DNA of 64,000 nucleotides, from the NCBI GenBank assembly GCA_914767715.1, contig OU612073.1, forward strand, positions 186,001 through 250,000, given 5' to 3'. Below, piece after piece: positions 12,109 through 23,000 of this stretch; the first letter of the stretch is position 1; every line of letters begins with the position of its first letter. The notes under the pieces are model-generated. The model saw only the letters and a program-made list of their open reading frames with translations. It was not told where the DNA came from and searched no databases. This DNA is from Membranipora membranacea (Eukaryota > Bryozoa > Gymnolaemata > Cheilostomatida > Membraniporidae). A program made the position numbers and the translations under genes.

Positions 12109-12554
12109 TAGTGTTAATAGCATAATTGTGTTGTAATAACTTTTCCAGTACATAATTCAAGTGTTCTGGATAAGTTGCTGACAATAATTTTTATTGGATT
12201 TGTATATTTCATGGGTAAAACATAAAAAAGTGTGTGTGGTGTATCTATTAGAATACTTATTTCAGCCGCAATCAACATCTATTCACCAGTGCTTGTCTGT
12301 GATTGGCCAATACATATAAGTGCAAGCTCCTCCCCTTCCATCCTCCCTAGTTGGACCTCTCAGACTAAAAGTCAATGAGAACAGATCGATTTGAGATTGA
12401 GTATCTGCTAAAGCTGATGTCAAACCATTCTCTCCTTGTGATATGTAGATTTACATGTAACTCTAATTTGTCTTGGTGGGAAATTGTCCTTCCCTGTCCT
12501 TCTGCATGACAACATTGCACAAACCAAGATGCCTGTTGCTGTCCATCTTGGGAT

Positions 12555-12866
12555 GCCGTGCATCCAATGAACTCCATTTCAGTTCATTGTTGCCTGTCTT
12601 AACAAGCTTTGTTCGGTTGGGGGGGGGGGAAACAAAACTTGTCAACTCTTGCACTGCTCGATGTCGAGCAGCCGATATTAAATATTGCCTTCACTTGCGA
12701 TTGGGTAGATAACTTCTTTATCACACTTGTCAATTTGTAAAGGAAAGCGGAGTTTTCTTTCTGGAACACAACTCCGTTTTCCTATACAAGAGTTGACAAG
12801 CTTTGTTTCCCCCCCCCCCACCTAACAAAGCTTGCTAAGACAGGCTAAGTTCATTGGTGCATCCAT
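12555..12866. repeat. Inverted repeat with homopolymeric G and C runs
   Basis: The left arm (about 12,555-12,650) and right arm (about 12,785-12,866) share, inverted, GGATGC near one end, TGCCTGTCTTAACAAGCTTTG-like sequence, a run of about ten G, and ACTTGTCAACTCTTG. The spacer is about 135 bp and itself contains a second, shorter inverted pair (GGAAAGCGGAGTTTTC and ACTCCGTTTTCC). It is probably a foldback transposon. Confidence 0.65.
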
Positions 12867-14674
12867 GTTTGACTGTTGAGTATTGAGTAGGCAGACCTCA
12901 TGTTCTGCCTGCCAATCAAAAACAATTCTCTGTCTGTCCAAGTCCTTCCATCCAACAAACTGCGCCTTAAACATGCTCACTGCTCAGAAACTAGCAGTGT
13001 GAAGGGACACCAGTCTGTCTGACACAAGTACATAACTGTAAATCTTAATCCAGTACATACCATGACATTAGCAATGCTTGCAATTCTGATTATATACCAA
13101 CTTTGCTGATCCTCTTGTACAGTTTTTTCACATTAACAGATGATATTTATTAATCAGACTGTGCAGAATGATATGCTGAACAATTTGATAACAGAGGAAA
13201 ATTTGATGTGAAATTCGTTGCGAAACACATTTCAAGTTGGTCGATTTAATAGGTCTGAAATTTGAAAGGGTACTATCCCCATAATTCTTGAGGTATAGCA
13301 TACTAAGTTCTCATGGATATGCAGCGGCTTTGCAAAGCATGCTTGGGTGAGCGATTATTTATTTGCGGTCATAGATTTTGTAGCTCGCAGGCCTGTAGTT
13401 TTAGGGACGGCAGGGAGGCACTCCCACCACCAGAAAGCTGAATGAAGTGGCCTACAAACACCATAATTGGAAGAACATTAGACAGGTCAGATTTTAGATG
13501 CTCCGATGGTATTTCCATTGTTAACTTATATTGTTGCTTACCGTAACCATGGAAATTATGCCTGTATTCCAAGTCTCAAGTAGGGTCGATAAGCATCTCA
13601 GACTAATCTGTTCTGAGAATTTATCTAAAGGTTGGCTAGCTGTGTATCATTGTATTGAAACATGGCAACTATAGATGCTTTAACTAAGTGTCCCATCAAC
13701 AGTTCAGATCATGTGTTAGATTTGCTCTTAAAGTATTTTCAATTATGTGAATTGAAGTCAAAGAAAGAAGAAATGTCTGGCCAAACTATCAAGGATATCT
13801 AACAGTTTGTTAATTCAAAAATTGGCCAGCTTTTTCTGTCCCATTATCTTATATTTTACCGTCACAGAACATTAGTCAGGGTCTCAAATATTGAGTGCAG
13901 TACCGATATAACATTGTTTTGTTTTTTTCCTTCTTCCATCAATGATTGCTGAACAATTTCAACCATGTAAAAACCAGGATCACATCTCTGACAAAGTTAT
14001 CATGATCATCTAGCTATGCATAAGTAATGTTCAATTAACTATTTTGATTTTCGCTCCATGTATTTTACAACCTGTTAGTCTCTGTCTTCTTGTGAAGACA
14101 TTATAATATGGTATACCATTCAATTTTCCAAACACTAAAGGTTAGCATTTTTTCCGCCAAACTTTTGCCGTAAGTTCCTTGGCATGTTATGGAAAACATC
14201 TGTCCAGAATGATATTGTCTGCCAAATGAAATAGTGTATATATATATATATATATATCAGCAAAGGTGGTAGATATTTTTCGTGGTTGAGACATGAGCAA
14301 TGACAATCATGACATGTCTTTCTTTGTGAAATGAATGTATGTAGAATAGATCATTGTTAGACATTTTGTTTGTTTAGTTAGCTGCTCTACTAGTGAATCT
14401 CAGCGATCTCAGTCCTGCTCAAACTGGATCAATGGTATCTCAGTGATTGGTGAGAAGTCTTACTTACTGTGCAGAAATTGTCAATCATAGTTAAAAACAT
14501 ATACTTTATTATTGCCGGTCAAAGTCAATGACAAATAAAGACCATGCATAAATAAATTAATAAAAACGAAGCAGTCAGGTTCTTTATGTTTGATTTTTCA
14601 ATTATTTTAGATGAATTAAATTGAACTTCAACTGCCTGTAGAGAATAAATGACATGTTTAGTTAGTACTGGTTT
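12867..14674. other. Spacer; partly homologous to the copy 2-copy 3 spacer
   Basis: Sequence at 14,240-14,674 matches 26,600-26,940, including TTAGTTAGCTGCTCTACTAG and the phrase GAGAATAAATGACATGTTTA. A TA dinucleotide run lies near 14,236-14,258. I find no coding exon here. Confidence 0.6.
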
Positions 14675-14719
14675 TATATATATATATATATATATACTTT
14701 TATTGTCAGCAACAATTCA

Positions 14720-17627
14720 TTATTTCAAATGTTTTTCATGATGTGACATAAATGGCAAAAAAGAAAAATGATACAAACAAAGATTCAACAAAAAATATAA
14801 GACTATGCCAATAAACTGAAAAAAATGTTGCATTAGCCTTTTCTTAAACATATTCAAAGTAAGAGTGCTTCTCAATGAAGAGGGTAAAATATTAAAGTTT
14901 GTTGCTATTTTGTTGTTTAAGTTGTCTAATGGAGGTTTAAGTAAGTGTGTATCTCTTCTTGGAAATCGGTGTGGTAACAAAAAAATCAGAGATGTATGGA
15001 GGTGATAAATTATTCAGAGCCTTAAATCCCATAATGCAAGTAAAATAATTGCTCAGTATTGGAAGGGGTAAAATTTTAAGTGATGTACATAGGTCATTGG
15101 TAGGTGACAAATAAAAAGGTATATGTTGAACATTGGCCACAATTCTCAAGGCTCTTTTTTGCTGAGTGAAAATAGGGTTTGTGATATTTGATGCACATAA
15201 GTTGTAACATATATGGATACCATAAATGAGATAACAGTGAATAAATTGAAAATAAAATTGTTTAGCAGAATGCGTGGTCAAGTAGGGTCTGCATAGCTTA
15301 AGTAAGTTTGTATTTTTTGACACCTTATCCAAAACAGTCTCACAATGGCCATTCAATGAAAATGAGTCAGATATCTTAAAGCCAAGAAGTTCAGTTTCAT
15401 GCCTTTGAAATATTTGGTTATTGTCAATTTTTAAATTTAATGATGAATCCTCTCCAAAAGAACTTAAAAAGTGTGATTTTTTATAATTTATTGTCATGTG
15501 ATTATTTTTGCACCACTTGTTGATTGAAACCAAATCTCGATTACAAATTTGAACTAATGTAGAGGGAACAGAATGGCTCGCTACAAAAACAGTGTCATCA
15601 GCAATATGCATAAGAGTTCGAGGAGAGAGGTAGATTTAGTAGGTCATTTATATAAATCTGAAATAAAGTTGGTGCCAGTATTGAACTTGCGGCACCCCAA
15701 TATTGATGTCAAGTATTGATGACACTGCACCATCAAAATGAACATACTGAGACCTGTCCTGTAGAAATGATGATAGCAACAAAAATGCCTTGTTCTCAAA
15801 ATTAAAGTTCTGTAGTTTATTTTTTAATATTTGGTGATCAACACAATCAAATGCCTTGCAGAAATCAATGAACAGAAAAATACTCTTCCTTTGTTTGAGT
15901 TTCTCAGAAGAATAGTCAGAAATAATTTTGTGAACGGCGTCGCTGCATGAATGTGCAGTGCGAAAACCGGACTGCGATGAAGATATTAGATGGTTTTCAT
16001 TCAAAAATATCTGAATATTAATATTTAAATGTTTTTCAAATATCTTTGAAAGAACAGGTAAAACTGATATAGGTCTATAATTTCCTGGGTCATCTTTTGA
16101 CCCTGACTTAAAAATAGGGGTTACGCGAGCAATTTTCCAGACTTTTGGGAATACTCCTTCATCTAAAATTCTATTGAAAATATCTGTGAGCACTGGACCT
16201 ATGTAGGGAAATGTTTTGTTTAACATCCGAACTGAAATCTGGTCAGGACCAGTGCTTTTGCTTATGGGTATTGATTTTAGAAGCTTATGCAATGAGACTG
16301 TTGTGAATTTTGGAAATTGTTTCAAACCTTTGTGGTGGTAATTTGGTAAAGTACTAGAAAAATCCGAAATCAAAGAAAAATCTTTTGATAGCTTCGCAGC
16401 GATAGATGTAAAATGTTCGTTCAAATTACTGCTAGAAATATCAGCAGCATTGTCAATGTAGGTTTTAATTTTGTTTCCGATATTTAGCGCATTCCACAAT
16501 GATTTGGTATTATGGCCTTTGGAATTTTCTACCAGTTTTGTCATATACTTCTTCTTTTTTCTTTTTATCATGTTAGTCACTAAGTTTCTTTCAGTTTTAT
16601 AAAAATCCCATGAATTTTGAGATTTATACTGATCTCTTAGTCTCATATGATCACGCACTTCATCATCAATCCATATAGGAAGGACCTCAGATTTGACATA
16701 GCGAGTCCTCCGTTTTATAAGTTTTGATGTTAAATTTAAGAAAGTTTCATTGAAATTCTCTATGACATGGTTGATGTTGCTGTAACATAGAGATTGGTGC
16801 CAGTCAACATTGCTGAAATATTTGTGTATATTTTCATCGGTAAATTTGCTATAATCGTTGAAATTTATCTTAATTCTTTTCTCTGATTTTACAACACCCT
16901 TTTTTCGTATTGCCATAACCAAAAAATGATCACTTAAAGAGTATTTCAGAACTAAGCTAGAACGAACATTGGCTGGTTGGTTAGTGTATATGTGATCAAT
17001 GATAGATTCAGAATTTTCTGCAATTCTTGTAAAATCCTTTATTAGTTGTGTAAGTCCAAGTGGATTTATGACATTTCTAAACCACCTGACCAATGTGCTG
17101 TTATGACCGAGGTCAACATTAAAATCACCCAAAATGATTACTTCCCTGCAAATTGATACAATGTTCTCGATGTAATGAGTGAAGACATGGTTCCAATCAA
17201 CAAGGGTGCTAGGTGGGCGATAAACGAAGCATGTTAAAAAAGATTGTGAGTGGGTTTGGGAGATTTTCAAAGTAATTGACTCAGGCATTGAATGGTTTGC
17301 AACATTGATCTCTTCGAATGAAATACCAACACGTATGTAGCATAGCAAACCCCCACCTTGACCAGTATTCCTATCCTGTCTTACAATATTATAGTTCAAT
17401 ATATGGAAAAAACTATTTGATTTAGACTCATTTAGAAAAGTCTCAGATAAAAAAAAAATATCAAGATCATTTTCATGTAAGATCTTTTTAACTTCATCAA
17501 TTTTGCTTGTAAGCCCTCTAATATTTAGATGAGCTATTTTCATGCCTTGAGTAAAGTAACTAGACATTTGGAGTTGAAATTTCTGATAGGTGGCAATATA
17601 TGAATAAAGATTTGAGTGGTATACCAT
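14720..17627 (-). pseudogene. LINE ORF2: AP endonuclease and reverse transcriptase, frameshifted
   Basis: Residues 1-250 form an apurinic-type endonuclease: LNIRGL, SETFL, GGGLLCYIR, FVYRPPS, ILGDFNVD and SDHFLV are all visible. The reverse transcriptase follows with KSTGPDQIS, ARVTPIFKSG, NYRPISVLP, SGFRTAHSCSD and motif A (IDFCKAFDCVDH). Motif B is disrupted by a one-base loss near 15,685. Motif C reads IADD instead of YADD because of a one-base gain near 15,604, and the two changes compensate each other. A third frame change near 14,955-14,975 separates the C-terminal DTHLLKPP segment. The start overlaps the end of ORF1 by about 70 nt, which is common in LINEs. Confidence 0.85.
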
Positions 17628-19266
17628 TGTGTATAGCGTGTTTCATGTCGGTTTGTGATGCGAATTTTACCTTCACAGTGCGCAAGGTCTTACCACCTTT
17701 TGAGAGTCTCTCAATAGTGGCCTCCGGATAAACTGCTTTGATATCTCGCTCTATATCATTGTTACTGCCTTCTTTAGGGACATTGTACATCATGGCACAG
17801 TTTAAATTCTGAGTCTTGGGGTCTTGTGGTCTCCTTGCAGTCAATCCACCAAAGAGGAGACAATTCCATTCCGTTACAATTTTTATAGCTGCAGCAGTAT
17901 CTCTAAATTGAATGGCCAGTTTTGGATGATCTGACTTAAACTTATATGGCGTTATTTTTTCTACTATCACTAGACCATAATGTTTGCAGATCTCTTGTCG
18001 AGTAATATCTTGGTTGTAATTTAAATGGAAAGCTGAGTTTTTCTCAATATTGACGATAATGTTTCTTTCAGGTGCAAATGGTTCTCTATGCGTTGACTGT
18101 GGATGGTCTGAGCTGTGTTGGTCCTTACTGGATGAATTGAGTTTTGACTTTCTGCTGTGAAGGGTATTATTGTTTGGTGATCCACTATGGTGTGGTGAAT
18201 GGGAAGGCCGGCCGTGGGATTGGAAGGATAGTGGTCGGGATAAAGGGTTTGCCTGGTTTTGTTGAGTGGAAGTGTGTGGTGTTGGTATGAAGGGGGAAAC
18301 ATGTGCACCAGTGTCGTGACTTTGTGTTTTTCCAGCAACCTCTGCATACGTTCCAAATTTCTGGTTGATGGAAGATTCCAGTTGTTGTTTTACACAGAAC
18401 AGTTGATGGTTAAATTTCTGCTCCATAGTTTCTGAGAAATGGCTCAGGTGAGCACGTAATGTGTCATTGGTTAATGGTCCGATGTCTCTGCTCTCCTGCA
18501 TTTGTTGGATGATCTTGGCCTGGTTATTGACTACCTCTTCCAGTTCTTGAATTCTTGATTGCAGTGACTTGTTCAAAGCCTTGCACATATCTAGACTGCA
18601 GCCTGGAATTTTGGTAGGTGGTGAAGAAATTGGTGGGTAAGAACTTACGTCAGAGATTGGTGGAGGGATCGATTTATTGAGAGGAGATCTTGATCTTGAT
18701 CTTGATTTTTCTCTTGATTTCTTTGGTGGAGTGTGTTGGTCATGTATTCCTGTCTCAGCTTGTCTCCTGTTAAAGGTTGCAGATTTAAGCTGTTGGTTGA
18801 TGGGAGAGGAATTTGTTATAGCGGTTCGAACATGAGTGATATCTATGTCAGACTGGATAATAGGAGATGAGGTGTTGGGGATGGGTGATATAGGACTGGC
18901 CGTATTGTTGATTGGGCTCTGGTTTTTGACTGGGCACTGTTGGGAAGGGGTGGTGGGATGGGAAGGCAAACCCTTTGATGACTCACTTTCAATATTTGAT
19001 GAAGTTGATGGGACAGGGTGAGTTGGGAGCGATGGCTCAGTAGCTTCATCTCTGCTATGTGTGAAAGATGGACTATTGATTGATGTATCAATATTACTTT
19101 CGTCTGAGAAGCTATCTCTTTCATAGTTTTTTACATTAGCCAGAGCTGTGTGGCAGATTGATTGATAATCCTGGTTAGCAGCATCAACAACGTGATGAGG
19201 CATCTTAGACATTAGTTCCTCGTAGTGAGCCATGAAATAGTTAATATCGAAATTTCCGTTCACCAA
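17560..19266 (-). CDS. LINE ORF1 protein (568 aa)
   Basis: This uninterrupted 568-residue frame sits directly upstream of ORF2. The first 220 residues are Ser/Pro/Thr-rich and disordered, with an RS-rich stretch (EKSRSRSRSPL) near residues 185-195. A short coiled coil follows (SLQSRIQELEEVVNNQAKI, about 230-255). The last 160 residues look like compact alpha/beta folds of the RRM-like type that LINE ORF1 proteins use to bind RNA, though I infer this from pattern only. No zinc knuckle is visible. The frame is intact although ORF2 is not. Confidence 0.75.
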   Translation of the reverse strand: MVNGNFDINYFMAHYEELMSKMPHHVVDAANQDYQSICHTALANVKNYERDSFSDESNIDTSINSPSFTHSRDEATEPSLPTHPVPSTSSNIESESSKGLPSHPTTPSQQCPVKNQSPINNTASPISPIPNTSSPIIQSDIDITHVRTAITNSSPINQQLKSATFNRRQAETGIHDQHTPPKKSREKSRSRSRSPLNKSIPPPISDVSSYPPISSPPTKIPGCSLDMCKALNKSLQSRIQELEEVVNNQAKIIQQMQESRDIGPLTNDTLRAHLSHFSETMEQKFNHQLFCVKQQLESSINQKFGTYAEVAGKTQSHDTGAHVSPFIPTPHTSTQQNQANPLSRPLSFQSHGRPSHSPHHSGSPNNNTLHSRKSKLNSSSKDQHSSDHPQSTHREPFAPERNIIVNIEKNSAFHLNYNQDITRQEICKHYGLVIVEKITPYKFKSDHPKLAIQFRDTAAAIKIVTEWNCLLFGGLTARRPQDPKTQNLNCAMMYNVPKEGSNNDIERDIKAVYPEATIERLSKGGKTLRTVKVKFASQTDMKHAIHNGIPLKSLFIYCHLSEISTPNV

Positions 19267-19317
19267 AATAGTGGATGTCGTATTAAAAAAGTTGATAGTA
19301 TAAACTTTTTTTTCCTT

Positions 19318-19704
19318 TTATTTTAGCTTTTTCGAAACACTTATACATGCTCCACTTTTATCAACAGTTAACTTAGAACACACACCTTCAATATCTTTAG
19401 TTTTGAGAAAGTTTGCTAGTGAAGTTTTGATCCACTCGAATGCAGCGGTGTTACATACAATCACTATCTGCGGGTTATTGGTAGTGCCCTTAACTTCTAT
19501 AGTTGATGTTTGGTTAAAGGTACTATCCAGCTTCTTCTGAATGGCATTTATCTTGTCCAGATAATATGGCACTTGGTTGACATGTTCCTCAGTTGAATTA
19601 GGCTTCATTGTGAAAACCAGTGTAGGTTCAGAGGAAGATGAAGTACTATCCGAGTCTAAGTCATTGCTATTCTTTTTCACCGCTCGGTGAAAATGTTTTA
19701 TCAT
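19318..19704 (-). CDS. Extra small ORF at the 5' end of the LINE (128 aa)
   Basis: A 128-residue frame precedes ORF1 by about 50 nt. It has a Ser/acidic N-terminal stretch (DLDSDSTSSSSEPT) and a C-terminal half with alternating hydrophobic residues, including PQIVIVCNTAAFEWIKTSL. I do not recognise a family. It could be a true first ORF of the element, or the N-terminal part of a longer ORF1 later split by a stop. Its position inside the inserted segment ties it to the LINE, not to the host genes. Confidence 0.5.
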   Translation of the reverse strand: MIKHFHRAVKKNSNDLDSDSTSSSSEPTLVFTMKPNSTEEHVNQVPYYLDKINAIQKKLDSTFNQTSTIEVKGTTNNPQIVIVCNTAAFEWIKTSLANFLKTKDIEGVCSKLTVDKSGACISVSKKLK

Positions 19705-20006
19705 TTGTTAAATATTACTAGTATAGGTTTTACTAAAAACAATGTCAGAGCAGTTTTTTATTGCTGCTTGCTGCCAATTTTTGTTGCAATAGAGCTGGCA
19801 ATAGAGTTGTTGCAATGTAGAGCTGGCAGTTGTTGATGACTTAACTAAATGTTCTTCATTGTTTTGAGTTAATCTTGAAGTGCCAGGCGTCAAAACTGTC
19901 AGCAGTTAGTAATTAAATATTTTATAGAAAATGTCTACAGGATTAAAAACCCTCAATCACTATTGCATTCATAAATAATCAAGTGTTTTTGTTTATTTAC
20001 AGTGAG

Positions 20007-23000
20007 ATGATGACTCCAATATCAGTGGGATTTGTGTTCTCCTTGATCCTGATAGCTCCTATCACATGTCTCCTACCAGTAATTCAGCATTTGACTCCAT
20101 CAGAAGATAGCTCGTCAGAGGTCAAAGTTCAACTGAGTATCACGTCACTTAACTTCACATCAGATATCTCTTCAGGAGCTGATATCCTCGACCTCAGAGA
20201 AAAGTTGAGAGGAATATTTGATCAGCATGATACGACAGTTATACTAAAAGTCGCCGGGGAACCAAAGATGAAACTGGTTAATTCTGCAGCGTGGCTCGAT
20301 CCTCACTTTTTCTATCAGAGAATGGGTGAGGGAGGACAAGCATTGAACCAGATGAATGTTAATCAGTCGTCAAACTACCACCCGCTATGTGTGTATGAGA
20401 CTGTAGAGAGAAAGCTATCCGGTGTATTTGATCTCTGTACGGGTATCCAAGGATACTTTGTCTATAATAAAACTCGGGTCTCAATAAAAACTGACCTCGA
20501 ACATGACGGAGATGTCAAGCATAAGGTTTCTAGAAAAAGTGCAGGAAGCACGGATGAGATGCTGAATACTCCCATTGATATTGGTGGAAGCATGCGAGAA
20601 CCTCCATTGCGCCAGAAGCGCTCACGCGGAACCCTGTACATGGCCGTATACCTGATTGCTGACTATGAATTCTTTCACAGTGTTTGTAATTCAAACATAA
20701 CTGAGTGTGTAGAAGTGCTCTACATAGTTATGAGGCCAGTTTGTTTGGCTTTTAAACGAAAATTTGATCTTCAGATTTACATCTTAGGCCTTGAGTTCTG
20801 GTCAGAGGGGAACCAAGTTGATGAGTTACCAAATAGTAGAAACTACAGAAACTGGACAACATTTGTCAAAGAAACAGATGCAGTGCTCGACTATGTGAGA
20901 GGAAAACGTGTGCCTTTCGATCTTATTCTTATGTATTCAAACAGTAAATATGTATCTGTTGTTCGTAAATTTGGAACTTGGAGAAATCACGCAGAAATCT
21001 ATCACATCTGCAATCGTGGAGGCACTATAAGCTGGATTGACGACCAAGATAATAAATCACGTCTATCACTGGCGACTGTTAGAACAATTACAATCTCACT
21101 GCATGGTAGATCCATCAGGAATAATATATGGTTTAACGAGGATGACAAAGAATTTAATGCAGATAGATGTCACTGCAAGGACAGAAGATACGCAAGATGC
21201 ATGATGAGTCGTGAGTATTATCTGTGTTATAAGTATTGTGTGTCTTATGTGTATTCTGGCAGCTAGTTCTGCAGCTAGTTCTGCTACATTTGTACACTTA
21301 AACAGTTCATAACTCTTCTGGGTAAAAATGATGTATAGTATTCGGAAATGTCCACCCTTCCCCCCCCCCCCCCTTCTCATCTAAGAAGAATTTTGACCTA
21401 GTGATGTACCTGCCAAATAAAAAACCATTTCCAAATACTAAAGTTACTGATTTTTTTCCATATAAGCTAGAAAGAAGAAGAGTTAGCTTATTCGTCTTAT
21501 GCAGCGCTATACTAGGCATAAAATAACTCAAAGATTATAAAAGAGGATAATTTCTAACACTATATATAATTTTTTACCCAAAAGCGATATATATTCTTCC
21601 AGTGTAAAAATATTACATATCTACTGCAGGACTAGCTGCAGAATATATATTACTTTGGTCTTTATGTAGACTTTAATTGGACGGGGGCCAAAATATAATT
21701 ACATTTTGGATGGTGGACAGTAAATCAATGATCATTGCTTCTACACCTTCCAATGTCGTTACGTTGCCCACAATTAGATGCCTAATGCTAATGATTCATA
21801 AAGTGTCCTGTCTAGGTTTATTATTAAGTCTATGGTACCAGCCCAATACGCTTGATGAGATGAGAACGGAAGACAACTTTTAAACACATACACGACAGTC
21901 ATCATACAAGTATCCCTAGAAATATAGTAACAACAAAATGCAAGCTCGGGTTGAACAGTTTCAGTTTACCACTTCACTCCTGTTTCAAAAGGTGTTTTTT
22001 CATAGTCATCCTTATTGAACTGAGAAATCCAAGCATTGATATGAGAATGGCTGCCCTTTGTCTCAATCGAGTCTATGCTACTTTCAATATTTCATAAAAC
22101 ATTTTTGTCATTCTTTTTGAAGCTGATGACCAAGCTGTTGTTGAGTATGCTATGACTCTTTACGATTGGGGAAAGTGTAACATTGCACTGGTGGAGGAGA
22201 GACTTACAAACAGTGAACACAATTGGTGTTTCAAGGACCATCCTGGATATGACCCCGGCTTTGCTAGATGTGGTAATGGAAACTTAGACTACGGTGAGAG
22301 TTAACAGGTCATACACATTATTAAATTTCCTGTTGCTAAATTTGGGTCTTAAGCTGAATCCCTCCTCTGAAAGATTAATCGTAAGCACAGGTACACTCAC
22401 ATTTAACGGTCAAGGTTTTGTTGAATTGTAATAGAGCTTAACTCAAGATAACAAAGACTGACTATACTATCACAACTCTAGCCTCAAACTTCTGATTAAA
22501 GTTTATAACCAAGTAGAGTAACATCCAGGTTATGTGATTTGGATCTCATTGTCAACTGGCTTACCATCTATCTGGTCAGTTTTTAACTTTCCCTGGTTTT
22601 TCTAAGGTTTTTCTTGGAATGGTTACAATGTATCTGAATCATACTAACTTGATACTTATGTTTTTTTTTGAGTTATTTCCCTAGATTGATGTATTTATTT
22701 GTGGTATTGTAGATGAGGAGTGTGAGTTCTCAATCTCAGTAGCCTGCTGTACTCTCAAATGTAGGAAACGAGAAGGCATGCAGTGTGCAGTCGGTAAGTA
22801 AGAAGAGAGACGGCGTGCAGTGTGCAGTCTGTAAGTAAGAAGAGAGACAGGATGCAGTGTGCACACGGTAAGTGAGCAGAGATAAGGCATGCAGTGTAAA
22901 CATGGTAAGTAAGATGACAGATTGAATGCAGTGTACACACGGTAAGTAAAAAGACAGATAGAATGCAGTGTACATACAGTAAGTAAAAAGACTGATTGAA

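Larger units (their letters stand above)
9918..12348. mobile_element. 2,431-bp TIR element with a 9-bp target duplication
   Basis: Ends are inverted over about 30 bp: AGGGAGAATGGAAGGGGAGG at the left and the complement of AGGGAGGATGGAAGGGGAGG at the right. The flanks are exact 9-bp direct repeats, AGTTGGACC at 9,909-9,917 and 12,349-12,357. The homologous spacer behind copy 2 (about 26,165-26,190) runs through the same site uninterrupted, apart from point differences, and so gives the empty site. A 9-bp duplication is usual for Mutator-like elements and also occurs elsewhere. The interior has no transposase that I can see. It holds a LINE reverse-transcriptase remnant and a small TIR element. 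Confidence 0.8.
14675..19818 (-). mobile_element. Near full-length non-LTR retrotransposon (CR1/jockey-like), about 5.1 kb
   Basis: The element is on the minus strand and has three consecutive ORFs (19,318-19,704; 17,560-19,266; ORF2 over 14,720-17,627) and a TA-rich 3' tail at 14,675-14,696. Its boundaries come from comparison with the other spacer. GTTAGTACTGG is followed by the element at 14,671, whereas at about 26,930 it runs within 20 bp into GAGCTGGCAGTTGTTGA, which here resumes at about 19,819. A short duplication of TTGCAATAGAGCTGG-like sequence marks the 5' end. ORF2 has an AP-type endonuclease and a reverse transcriptase and no visible RNase H. Frameshifts in ORF2 make this copy inactive as it reads. 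Confidence 0.85.
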
